DNA of 64,000 nt. Origin: Henckelia pumila. Lineage: Eukaryota > Streptophyta > Magnoliopsida > Lamiales > Gesneriaceae. Positions 1 through 12,877 of this stretch are shown here, one piece after another (the stretch's first letter is position 1; the number at the start of each line of letters is the position of its first letter). Location of the stretch: the NCBI RefSeq assembly GCF_033568475.1, contig NC_133121.1, positions 3,658,001 through 3,722,000 on the forward strand, read 5' to 3'. The notes under the pieces were generated by a model, which saw nothing but the letters and a program-made list of their open reading frames with translations, made no database searches and was not told where the DNA came from. A program made the translations under genes and the position numbers.

Positions 1-167
1 TTTTTTTTTTGTTTCTTGTTAATTTATGTGAAATTACTGGAATTCGAAATGTTTCGTATCGGTGTCATGATTCAATACCTAGCTAATGTAATGTTTAGAC
101 CGGCGTATCAATTTCAGTTTGATGAATGCTGATTTGCATCTGGATTCGGATTAACTGTGTTTCTCAG

Positions 168-3100
168 GTGACGGTGACTGTAGTTGATGTGTCCACCAGT
201 TTAAAAGATGTTAAAACCTGTGAGGATTTCAAGTTTGTGTCGAGAAATGATGTCCTCTCCTGCTGTGCGGCAGAAAGGGAAGAGTCCAGTAACCTGCTCC
301 CAGATGATAGAGGTGAAGCTATTGCTATCATGAACAAAGCTCTTGAGGCTTTCCTCAGCAAAGTTCAAAGTGATGGTATTCTTGCTGGAGTTATTGGTCT
401 TGGTGGTAGTGGAGGGACATCTTTAATATCTTCGGGTTTTCGGTCCCTTCCCATTGGAACCCCAAAGGTGATTGTATCAACTGTGGCCAGTGGCCATACC
501 GAACCATATGTCGGAACATCGGATTTGGTGTTATTTCCATCAGTCGTGGATGTTTGTGGCGTTAATAGCGTGAGTAGATTGGTGCTATCTAATGCCACTG
601 CTGCTTTTGCTGGAATGGTGATCGGACGGCTAAAACTTTCCAAAGAATCGACCTCTAATAATGAGAAGCCTACATTGGGTATAACGATGTTTGGGGTTAC
701 AACTCCTTGTGTTAATGCTGTCAAAGATAGATTAGCTCAAGAAGGATTCGAAGCCTTAGTTTTTCATGCTACTGGAGTAGGAGGAAGGGCTATGGAAGAT
801 CTTGTCAAAGCTGGACTTATACAAGTATCTAGTAATTTGATTTTTTTCCCCATTGGAATTTGGAAGTCTCGCCATATTGACTTGCATTCTTGTGGACTGT
901 GGTGTTAATTTAATTTAAATTTTTAAATAAGGGAACTACATAGAAATTTTGCTGAAAGATCCATCAGATTTTGTGGATCGAGTCACTCCATTATTATTTT
1001 TTGGGTTTTTTTTGTCCATTTCAAGCCCGTTAGTGGGAATTTTATGCATCTTCCACAAAAGTAAGGCAAAATGTGTTAAAATATGCGGCATCCACTTTTG
1101 TCTGATCTACGAGCTACTTTATTGGCAGCTACTTTGTTTAAATTTATATATGTTTATCTTGTTGATTATGCATCACTGCTATTCGTTCTAATTTTCTCCA
1201 TGTTTCTAGGGTGTTTTGGATATCACAACTACTGAGGTAGCTGATTACATTGTAGGAGGAAACATGGCATGTGACAGTTCACGTTTCGATGCCATAATAG
1301 ATAAGAAGATACCCTTGGTTCTAAGTGTTGGTGCGTTAGATATGGTGAACTTTGGACCCAGAGCCACTATACCTTCAGATTTTCAACAGAGAAAGGTTTA
1401 CGAACACAATGAACAGGTGATAGTTTGCTACAACTTTTATCAGTTTAAGATAATGTAATGCAAAGGATAAAATCTGAACCTTTTATTTGGTACATAAGAG
1501 GTATTATTGCTTTCCAAAAGAATTTTGGTTTTTATCAGATCTCTTACCACTAACTTCTGTTTGTGTTGCAACGGTGGCCTCTATGGTCCTTTAGCGATTA
1601 TGAAAGCTAAATAATGTAAGTGTCACAGTTGGACTATTGTTATTACCTCTAATTTATAGGAGAACTGCAGACTTGTCTTGCTCAGAAGAAACTTCACAAG
1701 AATGTTATGTGTTCTGTCACGTTCATTTTTGCTTCTTACTGGTTGTTCCGGCTTCAATAATTCCGACGATGTGTTGTACATGAATTAACTAGCTGTCTTC
1801 GTTGCTTCAGGTTACGCTAATGCGAACTACGATTGATGAGAGTATGAAATTTGCAACGTTCATAGCAGAGAAGTTAAACAAGTCATCATCAAAGGTTCGT
1901 GTCTGCTTGCCAAAGATGGGAGTTTCTGCCTTAGATGCACCAGGCAAATCATTCTATGATCCAGAGGCTACTGGTGCTCTCATACAGGAAATACAGAGGA
2001 TAATTGAAACAAATGAAGATCGCCAGGTCTCATCTCTGTCTATCACTTGGACTATTTATGGTTTATCACATTCTCTATTTGATTGACCTCTTATTATCAA
2101 TATACCATTTTTCATCATCTATATTTATCTTCTGGGGGATTTATTTTCTGTATTTATAGGTTAAAGTTTTTCCCTATCATATTAATGATTTGGAGTTCTC
2201 AAATGCGTTAGTGGATTCATTCTTGGAGATCTGTACAAATTTTAAGAGTGTCAGTAGTCAAGCAATTGATGAACCTTTGAAAGGCACTCAAGATAAAACT
2301 TCTGCTGCCGAGATAAGTTCCCAGAGCAATGGATCAATATCTCACAGCCTTAGAAGCTTTCCCAATGCCAAACCAGGTCGCCCCACTTCACTTGTCTCAC
2401 CTCGCATTTTTAACAGTTCTTTATCTTTCTGCTTTTAGCAGTTTTTCCAATTGATAACTATTTTTAATATATACACTTTATGTATTTAGATGTAATATGT
2501 GGTATCAGTGTCAAATGATGAAAACTCCTCTGCTGAATGCAAGAGTAAAATCAATGCTCGTGTTTTTATTGCTATGGCTTGTTACCAGTTATACTCCAAA
2601 TATGCTGATGTTTTTTCCTCCAAACAGAAACGATACAAAAGACACAGATTATACTGCAGAGATTGAAAGCTCAAATAAGTGCGGGAAAACCCATCATTGG
2701 TGCTGGTGCAGGGACAGGCATATCTGCTAAATTTGAAGAAGTTGGTGGGGTGGATCTGATTGTGCTCTACAATTCAGGGCGTTTTAGGATGGCTGGAAGG
2801 GGGTCCTTAGCCGGTCTTTTGCCATTTGCTGATGCAAATGCGGTAGTACTTGACATGGCAAATGAGGTGTTGCCTGTGAGTGTTTCATTGTCCTGAATAC
2901 GAATTATTTTCGGAATCATTGATCCTTGTAAAATTGTGATAAATGGGAAGATAAACTTCTTGTTGAAACTGATTAGTCGATGACTGGTTCTTTTTCAATA
3001 TTTGCATGTCTAGGTGGTGAAAGAAGTACCCGTTCTGGCTGGAGTCTGCGCAACCGACCCATTTCGGAGGATGGATTTCTTCCTGAAGCAATTAGAGTCC

Positions 3101-3927
3101 ATTGGTTTCCCAGGGGTACAGAACTTTCCAACTGTGGGACTATTTGATGGTAATTTTAGACAAAATTTAGAAGAGACTGGAATGGGATATAGGTATCTTA
3201 TCAAAACTTGGCGACATTTTATCATTATATTATATGTTATTTTTACCTGACTGAATGATATCTTATCATCTCTCATTCTTAGTTTGGAGGTTGAGATGAT
3301 TGCAAAAGCTCACGAAATGGGACTGTTAACTACCCCATATGCTTTCAACCAAGATGAAGCCATTTCTATGGCAAAAGCTGGTGCTGACATAATAGTGGCT
3401 CACATGGGACTCACAACATCTGGTCATATTGGTGCAAAAACGGCTGTCTCAATCGAGGAAAGTGTGATCCTAGTGCAAGCAATTGCTGATGCTGCTCATC
3501 GGATCAACCCTTCGGCCATTGTGCTTTGCCATGGAGGTAAAATCTTTTGGCATTCCTTGTGATGAGCAACTGCATATGTGCCACAACAATGAAAACCTGA
3601 TGATTATACTTCCATGTAATCTAAAAGATCTGTATTGCAACATTATTATGAACCACACCTTTCACTCTTTCAGTACTAGTGCAAATGCTTGGTTTCACAG
3701 TTATGAAATCTGGATTTTGATTGGAAATTTTTGAGGCCAAGTTGCTGAAGAATAATCATGTTATTGCAATGATAGGTCCCATATCTGGTCCCAAAGAAGC
3801 AGAATATGTATTGAAGCGAACAAATGGAGTACATGGATTCTATGGTGCATCAAGTTTGGAGAGGCTGCCAGTTGAAGAAGCCATCACCGCTACAGTTCAG
3901 CAGTACAAATCAATTTCTATTACTTGA
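168..3927 (+). CDS. Tm-1-like protein (UPF0261 domain plus TIM-barrel domain), 5' end outside window
   Basis: Eight coding exons are visible: 168-824, 1210-1416, 1811-2026, 2160-2376, 2628-2875, 3014-3192, 3283-3536 and 3776-3927. All have GT-AG borders and compatible phases, giving 709 residues and a stop at 3925-3927. The product follows tomato Tm-1 (about 754 residues, recalled) from roughly residue 45 to the end, so one short first exon lies upstream of the window. The N-terminal two thirds is the UPF0261 domain ([18 protein letters not shown]-like and MVIGRL segments). The C-terminal third is the TIM-barrel domain ([60 protein letters not shown]). Tomato Tm-1 binds tobamovirus replication protein and blocks viral RNA replication; the ordinary cellular role of the family is not established. 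No coding lesion is seen. Resistance activity cannot be inferred. Confidence 0.93.
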
Positions 3928-4497
3928 TTGATACATATGGTGTGTTTTCTTGCGTCTCTTGTTTGTTTTTAAAAATACATAGTTATGCTTAAAGTAACGA
4001 TGTTCAATGTAAAATAATTATTGTATCGAGTTATGTGAAAGTGAGTTGGTGTATATTTCCACGAGATCGAGAGTTTTAGGCAATATTTTTGGAATAAAAA
4101 AATAATAATATTTTCTGGGTCGGTTGAATCAAATATCCTTTTATAAGACATTGAAAGCATCTTATAGGAATTTTTGTGTTATTTTTTTATTTTATTTTTT
4201 ATTATAGATATGAGAAAAGTGATATGTCTTACATGATATCTTTGATATATATATTTTTGAGTGATGCTACAGCACAACCGAATTGATACACCAAAATCTT
4301 ACAAGACACAAAAAAATTCAATGTATGAATTTAATTTATAAAAATCTCATGATACATTAGATATAAAATATCAAGATAGAAAAATAAAATCTCACGATAT
4401 TGTTATTATAAAATCATTATAAATGATATTTGTTATATATTAAGCATTATTATTATTATATATATTTTTAAATCAGCATTATTTTATATATGTATAT
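3928..4497. other. Intergenic, AT-rich
   Basis: This is the 3' flank of the Tm-1-like gene followed by low-complexity AT-rich sequence. I see no gene, repeat family or RNA in it. Confidence 0.6.
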
Positions 4498-4630
4498 TTG
4501 AAGGGTTGTATAAAATAAAATAATTTGCGAAGCCCACAACCTAAAAGCTCTTTGTCTGATATTCTGTGTCTTCTCGGTCCGACCACATGGACCCACACGT
4601 TACGTAATATGCCGCGTCTTGAGTTTGGGT
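4498..4630 (+). promoter_or_regulatory. Relic of an AAA-ATPase gene promoter
   Basis: The run starting TTGAAGGGTTGTATAAAATA, followed by an AATTTGCGAAGCCCACAACC stretch and a TGTGTCTTCTCGGTCCGACCA stretch, matches the order of motifs upstream of both AAA-ATPase genes (from 6829 and from 10840). No coding sequence follows; the block is cut by the inverted-repeat element at 4649. It is most simply the remnant of a further tandem copy of the AAA gene. Confidence 0.5.
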
Positions 4631-4648
4631 CATAGTCTTTGAATCACC

Positions 4649-4813
4649 GGGTCCTTCGACCCTACCCCTATGTATTTGGATGGCTCGGATTGGCCAATTT
4701 CCATCCGAGCCCCATATTTTTCATGTGGAGCCTGGACGGAAATTGGCTTTTGGCCAATTCGGGCCATCCATTTGCAGAGGGGGTAATACCCCTTCTGCAG
4801 GGTCGAATGACCC
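4649..4813. mobile_element. Mutator-type MITE, 165 bp, 9-bp target duplication
   Basis: The ends are inverted: GGGTCCTTCGACCCT at the left and AGGGTCGAATGACCC at the right. The arms continue inward (left GGATGGCTCGGATTGGCCAA, mirrored on the right by a TTGGCCAATTCGGGCCATCC stretch), so nearly the whole element can fold back. It is flanked by the direct repeat TGAATCACC (4640-4648 and 4814-4822). A 9-bp duplication is typical of Mutator-like elements. It carries no coding sequence. Confidence 0.75.
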
Positions 4814-4832
4814 TGAATCACCAGGTACAGTG

Positions 4833-5258
4833 TAGGGGTGCAAACGAACTGAATCTGTTCGTGAGCTTTACGAGCCCGTTCGATAAATATTTGAGCTTAT
4901 CGAATTCGAACATGTTCGAACATTTTTTCGAGCCGAGCTCGAGCCAAAATTATTTTGTTCGATAGTTTGTGAGCCTTAATATTTAATTAATATAATATAA
5001 TTATATAATAAATATATATACATTTCGAGCTTTTTCGAACATTTCGAGCTTTTTGAACCATAATATCCGAATAGTTCACGAATAAGTTCGAATATTTCGA
5101 GCTGAACTCGAACTTCATTTCGAGCCGAGCTCGAGCCAAAATATTTAAAATTATCGAACTTCGAATCGAGCTCGAACTCGAATATGCTCTTATCGAGCCG
5201 AATTCAAGCCTTAAAATTTTACCATTATTCGGCTCGATTCGGTTCGTTTGCACCCCTG
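4833..5258. mobile_element. Non-autonomous hAT-like element with inverted ends
   Basis: The left end TAGGGGTGCAAACGAAC is mirrored by the right end GTTCGTTTGCACCCCTG. Between them are many copies of short CGAGC/GCTCG and TTCGAA motifs (subterminal repeats), with an AT-rich centre. No open frame is seen. The TAGGGGTG terminus is common among plant hAT elements, but I could not find a clean 8-bp target duplication, so the superfamily call is tentative. Confidence 0.6.
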
Positions 5259-6828
5259 TGCAGCATAGCAACCTGAATGTATATAAGTTGTCTTATGTAT
5301 TTTTCGGAGGAGATTGTTATAATCGGATTTTGAATCAAAATTCTCGTATTAATTTAAGATTTTGGTGTCGAACAAATTACAAATTATGTGTTCACGCATA
5401 TTAAAAAAACATTAGAAAGATAAATATCAAGAAGAAAGTTACAACTTTACGTTGTTTAATAAATGTTTTGAAATATTAAACAAGTCATCACCATTTAATT
5501 TTATATTTTCCCTAAAACCTCAATAATCAACACCGTATCACAGAAAAATTAACATTATGAAAATAAAGGTTGTAAACAATTTATGTTGTTAATATTTTTA
5601 TAATATAATATCTATGACAAAATTTATAGTATATTTTTAAAAGAAATTAACACCATATGATCTGAAATATTCATGATTTATATACTTAATCCAAAAATTA
5701 AACTAGTGAAATCAAAATGCGACACTTCTTTCCTAATAAGATTGAATTGTACAAAACATGAATCATCCACTTTATTGACAAAAGTGACCCAAAACACATG
5801 GGAGTACGAACACATTATCAAAATCTTCGGCGATAAGAGTTTGAAACAATGAGAATTCTTGAAATAATCGGTTGGATCTTCAAAACTAAATTCTCTAAAT
5901 TCGGAAACCAAATGATGGAGTGTGATGACATGACAATCAACAAGTGTAATCAATAAACAAATACAAAATCCTAAATTAATTAATCAATAATATTTAATTT
6001 CAACTTTTTTAAAATGATAAAAAAAAACATAGACTAAGTATCTTCTAGGACAATCTTAAAACAAAAATTATTGGGCAGAAAAAAAAATAAAAAATTAATC
6101 AATATTTTTATAACCAAATCGGTTTACTTTTAAAAAATTAACTAGTCAGTTGATCAGAAAATCGTTTATATAATATAATGAATAATATTTTTTAAATTTA
6201 AAAATATAAAAGTTATATATAAGTAGACAAAAAAAAATCTACCATAGTTAGAAAACTAAATAATTATATAAATTTATTCAAAATATCAATCATAGTTATA
6301 TATTTTTTTCAAAAATAAATAAATTATTTAAAAATATATAGTGTTACTAAAATAATATTTTTAATGAAGTATATATTAGAAATAATCCTTTAATCTATAT
6401 ATATAATATTAAATTTAAGGTTTTAAAAATAAAAAATTATTTTTTTAATAAAAAAATCGGATTCCGGTTCTTGGGGAGATTTTGCTAATTTTAAAACGAT
6501 TTTTTTAAAAAAACATTTTGAAGTAGGTGAAAAACAAAAGTGAGAAATATTTGAAAATAAAATCGTAAAGCTAATACAAGCAAAAATTTATCTAAATTTT
6601 GGAGCTTTCACCATCAATAATATATTTATATAATTGTTATTACATTTTGAATATTTGTGTCAAAATTATTTTACCATATGAATGCTAGCTTGAAATTTAT
6701 ATAAGATTTAATAAAAAAACAAAAAAAAAAACAAACGAATTTTTTTGTATAAATGCACAAAATATTGAAATGCAAATTATCAAAAAACATTCTTTTAATT
6801 CCAAAACAGACCTATTCAATATGTACTT
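5259..6828. other. Intergenic, strongly AT-rich
   Basis: About 1.6 kb of A/T-rich spacer with poly-A and poly-T runs. A 91-codon open frame on the minus strand (5678-5953) has no recognisable motif and sits in low-complexity sequence; I do not call it a gene. Confidence 0.55.
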
Positions 6829-7203
6829 TGAAGGGGTGTATAAAAATAAAATAAGGATAATTCGCCAACCCCACAACTTATTAAAAAAAAACCTCTTTGA
6901 GAGCTGACACAGTGTGTTTTGCGTGTCATTTTCTCAGCCCGACAACATTGACTCCCCCAAACTTTGGCCAAAAGCGTGGCTTGCAAGCAGAGATAAAATC
7001 TCCTACACCCGATTAAATTTACACCCGTAACACCCTAACCATCCAACTTTCTCCAATTCAGCGGACCTATACACCAGCTACACACGATAACTCCTTTTCC
7101 CATCCTCTCCAGATTGCTCCCTAAGTTTCCCGTGTATTTAAACACCCCCACCGATTCCCCCAATCGCAAATACCAATTCTTTGATTTACAAATAAATATA
7201 AAA
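6829..7203 (+). promoter_or_regulatory. Promoter and 5' leader of AAA-ATPase gene 1
   Basis: Homologous, block by block, to 10841-11238 upstream of gene 2. Shared blocks include the AAAAGCGTGGC stretch (about 6971), TCTCCTACACCCG, CCATCCAACTTTCTCCAATT, ACACCAGCTACACACGATAA and a TATA-like TGTATTTAAACAC about 70 bp before the start codon. A TTGACT W-box-like site lies near 6948. W-boxes bind WRKY factors; actual use here is unknown. Confidence 0.6.
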
Positions 7204-8847
7204 ATGTTTTCTGCCGCGGAAATGCAATCAATGGCCACCAATATTTTCTCAGCTTACGCATCAATTGCAGCGTCGATGATGCTGTTTCGATCGGTCGCCT
7301 TTGATCTGATTCCCGAATCCGTAAAATCAGCTGTCTTTTCGGCGCTCGCCCATTTCTTCAAACATTACCTGGGAAGATTTTTCAATCCACTTCCCACCCA
7401 GATAACGATGGTGGTGGACGAACAGAGTGGCATCACTCGCAACCAAATCTACGACGCCGCCGAGTTGTATCTCCGCACAATAGAAAATCCTGACTCCGAA
7501 AGATTTAAAGTCAACAAATGTCCCAAACAGAAGAGCATCAGTGTTAGTCTGGAGAAGAATCAGGAAGTCGTCGATCATTTCAAAGGTATTAAACTCAAAT
7601 GGCAGTTTGTTCTGGTCGAACCCGAGAACCAGAACAACAATTTCCAGTCGGAGAAGAGATTTTTCGAGTTAACATTCGACAAGTCGCATAAAGACGACGT
7701 ACTCAATGAGTACTTGCCTCAAGTTATGGCCAAAGCAAAAGAAATCAAAGATAACGAGAGGGCGGTGAAGTTGTACAACAGGGACTGTCCCCATGGTTAC
7801 GACGATGATGATGGTGGCAATGCGTATTGGGGCTGCGTCAATTTGGATCATCCAGTCACCTTCGACAAATTGGCGATGGACCCGTGTTTGAAAAAATGCG
7901 TCATCGAAGATTTAGACAGGTTTGTGCGGAGAAGAGATTATTACAAGAAAGTAGGCAAGGCCTGGAAGAGAGGCTATCTCCTCTATGGCCCTCCTGGCAC
8001 GGGAAAATCGAGCTTGATTGCTGCCATGGCCAACTATCTGAAATTTGATGTGTATGATGTGGAACTTACCAGTCTATATTCCAATTCAGAATTGAGGACA
8101 ATCTTGTTGTCCACAACAAACAGGTCGATTATAGTAATCGAGGATATTGATTGCAGCGTGAAAATGCATGACAGGGGTGCCGAATCCGAGGGAGATGACA
8201 ATGAGTCCTCTAACACAAAGGTTAGCAGAGAAAATGTTACACATTATGATGCAAGTTATACATAAATGATGCTTTGATGGACTTGTGATTAATTTTGGTG
8301 TTTGATGAAACAGTTGACATTATCTGGACTACTGAACTTCATAGATGGATTGTGGTCAACTTGTGGGGATGAAAGAATTGTTATTTTCACAACGAACCAT
8401 AAGGAGAAGCTGGATCCTGCCCTGTTGCGCCCTGGTCGAATGGATATGCACATTCATATGGGGTATTGCACACCTGACGGATTCGATGTTTTGGCCTTGA
8501 ACTACTTGGGAATCACAGATCAGACGAAGGCGCCGTGTCAAGAGATTAGAAGCTTGATTCAGGAAGTAGATATCACCCCTGCTGAAATTGCAGAACACTT
8601 GATGAGAAGCGAGGATGTTGATCTTGCACTCCGGGGGGTTCTTGATTTGCTCAAGAGGAAGAAGGACGAAAAAGCTTTGGTACCTGTTGATGAAAAGAAA
8701 TGTGATGGTGATACTGGAGAAGCCAAAGAGATGATTGAAAGTGATGGTATCGAAGCTCACAAGGATCAGAAGATGAAGTTTGCAAAAATCTTGAAAAGTT
8801 TAACAAGAAGGCGATCGAACAGATGTAACAAAATCACGCAAGGGTGA
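7204..8847 (+). CDS. AAA-ATPase, BCS1/ASD (At5g40010/At3g28580) type, copy 1
   Basis: Two exons, 7204-8220 and 8314-8847, encode 516 residues. The ATG at 7204 is chosen because it aligns with the start of the second copy; in-frame codons upstream lie in the leader. Residues 1-30 form a hydrophobic N-terminal anchor (TNIFSAYASIAASMMLFRSV), followed by the AAA-associated domain (about 30-130). The ATPase core has Walker A GPPGTGKSS at 262-270, Walker B IIVIEDIDCS at 309-318, sensor-1 FTTN at 364-367 and the arginine-finger region ALLRPGRMD at about 375-383. The 93-bp intron falls after Walker B. Relatives are membrane-anchored mitochondrial or ER ATPases induced by stress or acting in seed development; substrate unknown. 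It is a tandem duplicate of the gene at 11239 and appears intact. Confidence 0.9.
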
Positions 8848-10840
8848 CAAACAAAATCTTTGGGATCGTTTTCGGGAATGGCTTGGGATGAATCACCGAA
8901 TGACAACCATCAAGAAAGCTTACCGGGAAACATCTTGCCTTTGCTAAAGTTGGCACTGCAAAATTCCATTTCTTGCTCCGCAAGATTAAGGAACATGTAT
9001 TTCGGTGTTTTTATCGTTTGTATCCACTAGATTTTGCGTCTCAAATTATAAGCTCTCGAAGCTATTATATATGTCCAGTGTATTTCTAAATATTTTTGTT
9101 TAGAGAATATTTATTTACCCAAAAAAAAAAGATAAATGTGCAGAGCGCGTTTGTGGAGGGGTGGGTCGTTCTGTGGTCTCGATGACTTGCTAGAAATCGA
9201 CATGTACACAAAAAAATAAAAATAAATAATTAATTAAAATTTTCCATTTCACAAAATTTTTTTTTTAATAAAACTACGTGAATGAAATTCTTAATTATTG
9301 ATTTGACGACGTGTACATATTATTATATAAAATAATTAATATTAAAAATTTCACAATTTTCTCAAAAAGAATATATATCACCACACACACATCCACAATT
9401 CACAATAAAAGATTTTTTTAAAAATTTCCTTCCACATCAACCTATGCCTCCCTGGGCCCGTGGTTGACCCATCTAGGTCCGCTTTTAAAAGAGTTGACAA
9501 AATTTCAATCTAACACATTTGAATTGTGTGGTGAGACGGATTGATCCGACTCAAATTAAAGGCTCTAATTTTTTGTCTACAAAAAAAAAAATCCAATTAT
9601 GTAAATTAATTTATAAGTATTTAATAACTGCACTATTTAATTAAAGTTGAAGCTTTTATTTAAACTGACAAAATTTTGCACATAATTAATTTTTGTTTGA
9701 AATATATTGTAATTACTTTGATATCATGGATTACAAATATTAACCATTTTTCCCCTCCTTTTAACCAAAAAAATTATTAGTTAGCGCAAGAGGTCGCTTT
9801 AACTCAGTAGTTAGTGCCCATCGCTCGGCTGAATCGAAGAGGTAATAGTTATAATGGAGACGAGAATTTGCTTGGTGTATGTATGAGTGTATCGCCTCCA
9901 ACATACGTAGGTCTAATACGGTGTCAAGAACTCACTCAAGATATGTGCTTATAGGCTATCTTCAACCCAGAAATGTATTTTAGTGTAAGTACCAAACACA
10001 ACTTTCATGTCGCCCATTTATTTCAAATCTTATACAAAAATTAATATTATCGGGAAATTTTTTTATTTTACCTATTTTATTTTTATTGTGTTTTTAATAT
10101 ATATTTACAAATTTAATGATTAGTATTAATATGATATAAAAAATATTATATTATGAATAAATATAATTATAATACGAGTAAAAATCATTTTGATACATGA
10201 ACTATTAAAAATGGGTTCATTGGTACATGATCAAGTTATAAAGTTAATTTTATCATTTGCATATGTTATTTTAAAATCCAATATTTTTCTTAAATTCAAA
10301 TAGATATACATTTTATTTTTCAAAAAAATTTATTACTATAATTATAAGTATACATTTATATTAATTTAAATTTTATATTATAAAAAGAGATCGTATTTAT
10401 TGTACGAAAACATTATAAATATCAATCAATACAAATTTACATATACACACATGTATATGACAAACTGATAAGTTATATATTCAAAATAAATTATTTATAA
10501 ATATATAATAAATGATGTTTTTCTCTCAATCTATCTATATTATATAATAATATTATCATTTATATTAATAAAATTAATTAATATGTTGATATATAGATGT
10601 GTGTCTTTTCATTTATGAAATACAAATTTCACGTTTAATATTTTTTTGGAAACATGTTATAAATTTTTTTTTTATAGTACAGTAATTAGTAAATATAAAT
10701 CTATTTTTGCAATCTAATCAATAAAATAATTTAAAAATAAAATATATATCTAGTTGAATTTAATAACAATTTGAACCTAGAGCAATTTAAATAAAGGAAA
10801 AAAAATTGATTTTTGAGTTTGAACATACACCAATGTCAAA
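8848..10840. other. Intergenic between the AAA-ATPase genes
   Basis: The 3' flank of gene 1 is followed by AT-rich spacer. A stretch at 9420-9560 is less AT-rich and contains two TTGAC motifs; another at 9780-9990 has a weak tRNA-like look. Neither supports a feature call. Confidence 0.5.
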
Positions 10841-11238
10841 ATTTGTATAAAATAATTTGCGGACCACACAACAAAAAAGCGATTCCAAACCGTGTCCGTT
10901 TTTCACGTCCAACAAAACTCCCGCGAACCTTATATAAAACTGGGAAGACAACACAAACACAAAAGCGTGGCGTCCAAGCAGAGCGCAAATCTCCTACACC
11001 CGGTTCAGTTACACCCGCCATTATCTTTACCATCCAACTTTCTCCAATTCAGCGGATCAGAACACCAGCTACACACGATAACAAACCCTTGCCCATCCTT
11101 TCCAGCGTGTTGCCTAAGTTTCCCTTTCAATTCCCTGTATGTATTTAAACACAACAAGCGATACCCAATCACAATAACTATTCTTCCGCCTGAAATCAGA
11201 TATCCAAGTTGTTGATTTTGTGGTGGGAAATAAAAAAA
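10841..11238 (+). promoter_or_regulatory. Promoter and 5' leader of AAA-ATPase gene 2
   Basis: Paralogous to the gene 1 promoter. It keeps the AAAAGCGTGGCGTCCAAGCA stretch (10971), the ACACCCGGTTCAGTTACACC and CCATCCAACTTTCTCCAATT blocks and the TATA-like TGTATTTAAACAC near 11138. A second TATATAAAAC motif lies near 10932. The most upstream part (10841-10930) is more diverged from gene 1, which may give the two copies different expression. Confidence 0.6.
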
Positions 11239-12877
11239 ATGTATTCTGCCGCGGAGATGCAATCAATGGCTACCAATATTTTCTCAGCTTATGCATCAAT
11301 TGCAGCGTCGATGATGCTGTTTCGATCAGTCGTATATGATTTGATTCCCGAGCCTGTAAAATCGGCCGTCTTTTCGGCACTCGCCCATTTCTTCAAACAT
11401 TACTTGGGAAGATTTTTCAATCCACTTCCCGCCCAGACCATAACAATGGTGGTGGACGAACAATGTGGCATCGCTCGCAACCAAATATACGACGCCGCTG
11501 AGGTCTATCTCCGCACGGTAGACAATCCCGACTCCGAAAGATTCAAAGTCAACAAAAGTTCCAAACAGAAGAGCATCAGTATTAGCATGGAGAAGAATCA
11601 GGAAGTGGTTGATCACTTCAAAGGTTTTAAACTCAAATGGCAGTTTATTTTGGTTGAACCCGAGAAGCAGAGCAACAATTTCCAGCCGGAGAAGAGATTT
11701 TTCGAGTTGACATTCGACAAGTCGCATAAAGACGATGTGCTCAATGAGTACTTGCCTCATGTTATGGCCAAAGCAAAAGAAATCAAAGATAACGAGAGGG
11801 CAGTGAAGTTGTACACCAGGGACTGTCCCTATGATTACGAAGATGACGATGGTGGCAATGGAGGCGGGTATTGGGGCTGCATCGATTTGGATCATCCAGC
11901 CACCTTCGATAAATTGGCCATGGACCCGTGTTTGAAAAAATCCATCATTGAAGATTTAGACAGGTTTGTGAGGAGAAGAGATTATTACAAGAAAGTAGGC
12001 AAGGCCTGGAAGAGAGGCTATCTCCTCTATGGCCCTCCCGGGACAGGAAAATCGAGCTTGATAGCTGCCATGGCCAACTATCTGAAATTTGATGTGTATG
12101 ATATGGAACTTGCCAGTCTATATTCAAATTCTGATTTGAGGAGGATCTTGCTGTCCACCACAAACAGATCGATTATTGTAATCGAGGATATTGATTGCAG
12201 TGTGCAAATGCATGACAGGGGTGCTGAACCCGAGGTCGATGAGTCCTCTAACACAAAGGTCAGCAGAAAAAAATGTTACACATTATGATGTAAGTTATAC
12301 ATGAATGATGCTTTGATTGATTTCTGATTAATTTTGGTGTTTGATGAAACAGTTGACATTATCTGGACTACTGAACTTCATAGATGGGTTGTGGTCAACT
12401 TGTGGGGATGAAAGAATTGTTATTTTCACAACGAATCATAAAGAGAAACTGGATCCTGCCCTGTTGCGCCCTGGTCGAATGGATATGCACATTCATATGG
12501 GGTATTGCACACCTGAGGGATTTGATGTTTTGGCCTTAAATTACTTGGGAGTGAAAGATCAAACGAAGGAGCCATGTCAAGAGATTAGAAGCTTCATCCA
12601 GGAAGTAGAGATCAGCCCTGCTGAAATTGCAGAACACTTAATGAGAAACGAGGATGTTGATCTCGCACTTCAGGGGGTTCTTGATTTGCTCAAGAAAAAG
12701 AAGGACGATAAAACTTTGGTACCTGTAGATGAAAAAACATGTGATATTGGAGAAGCAAAAGAAGTCGTTGAAAGTAATGGAGTGATTGACAAGGAACAGA
12801 AGATCAAGTTTGCTAAAGTTTTGAAAAAATTAACGAGAAGGCGATCAAATAGAGGCAACAAGATCAAGCAATTGTGA
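11239..12877 (+). CDS. AAA-ATPase, BCS1/ASD type, copy 2
   Basis: Two exons, 11239-12258 and 12353-12877, encode 514 residues. The protein is nearly colinear with copy 1: the same N-terminal anchor, AAA-associated domain, Walker A (from residue 265), Walker B, sensor-1 and ALLRPGRMD motif. Differences concentrate in an acidic/glycine loop before the ATPase core (a DDDGGNGGGYWG stretch, longer by a few residues than copy 1), the acidic linker before the intron and the lysine-rich C-terminal tail. Intron position and much of the intron sequence are shared, so the duplication is fairly recent. All catalytic motifs are present, so both copies look functional. Confidence 0.9.

Noticed and set aside
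168-3927. Reading the Tm-1-like gene as a virus-resistance allele
   Set aside because: Homologues are widespread in plants without known resistance; no resistance-specific residue could be judged from this sequence alone.
5678-5953. 91-codon open frame on the minus strand in the spacer before the AAA genes
   Set aside because: No motif, no splice context, located in low-complexity AT-rich sequence; length is within chance expectation.
9780-9990. Possible tRNA-derived SINE (TAACTCAGTAGTTAGTGCC resembles an A box)
   Set aside because: No convincing B box, no 3' tail and no target duplication; a single weak motif is not enough.
11326-11895. 189-codon minus-strand frame opposite AAA gene 2 (and a similar one opposite gene 1)
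   Set aside because: Antisense to strongly conserved AAA coding sequence; its conservation follows from the sense strand.
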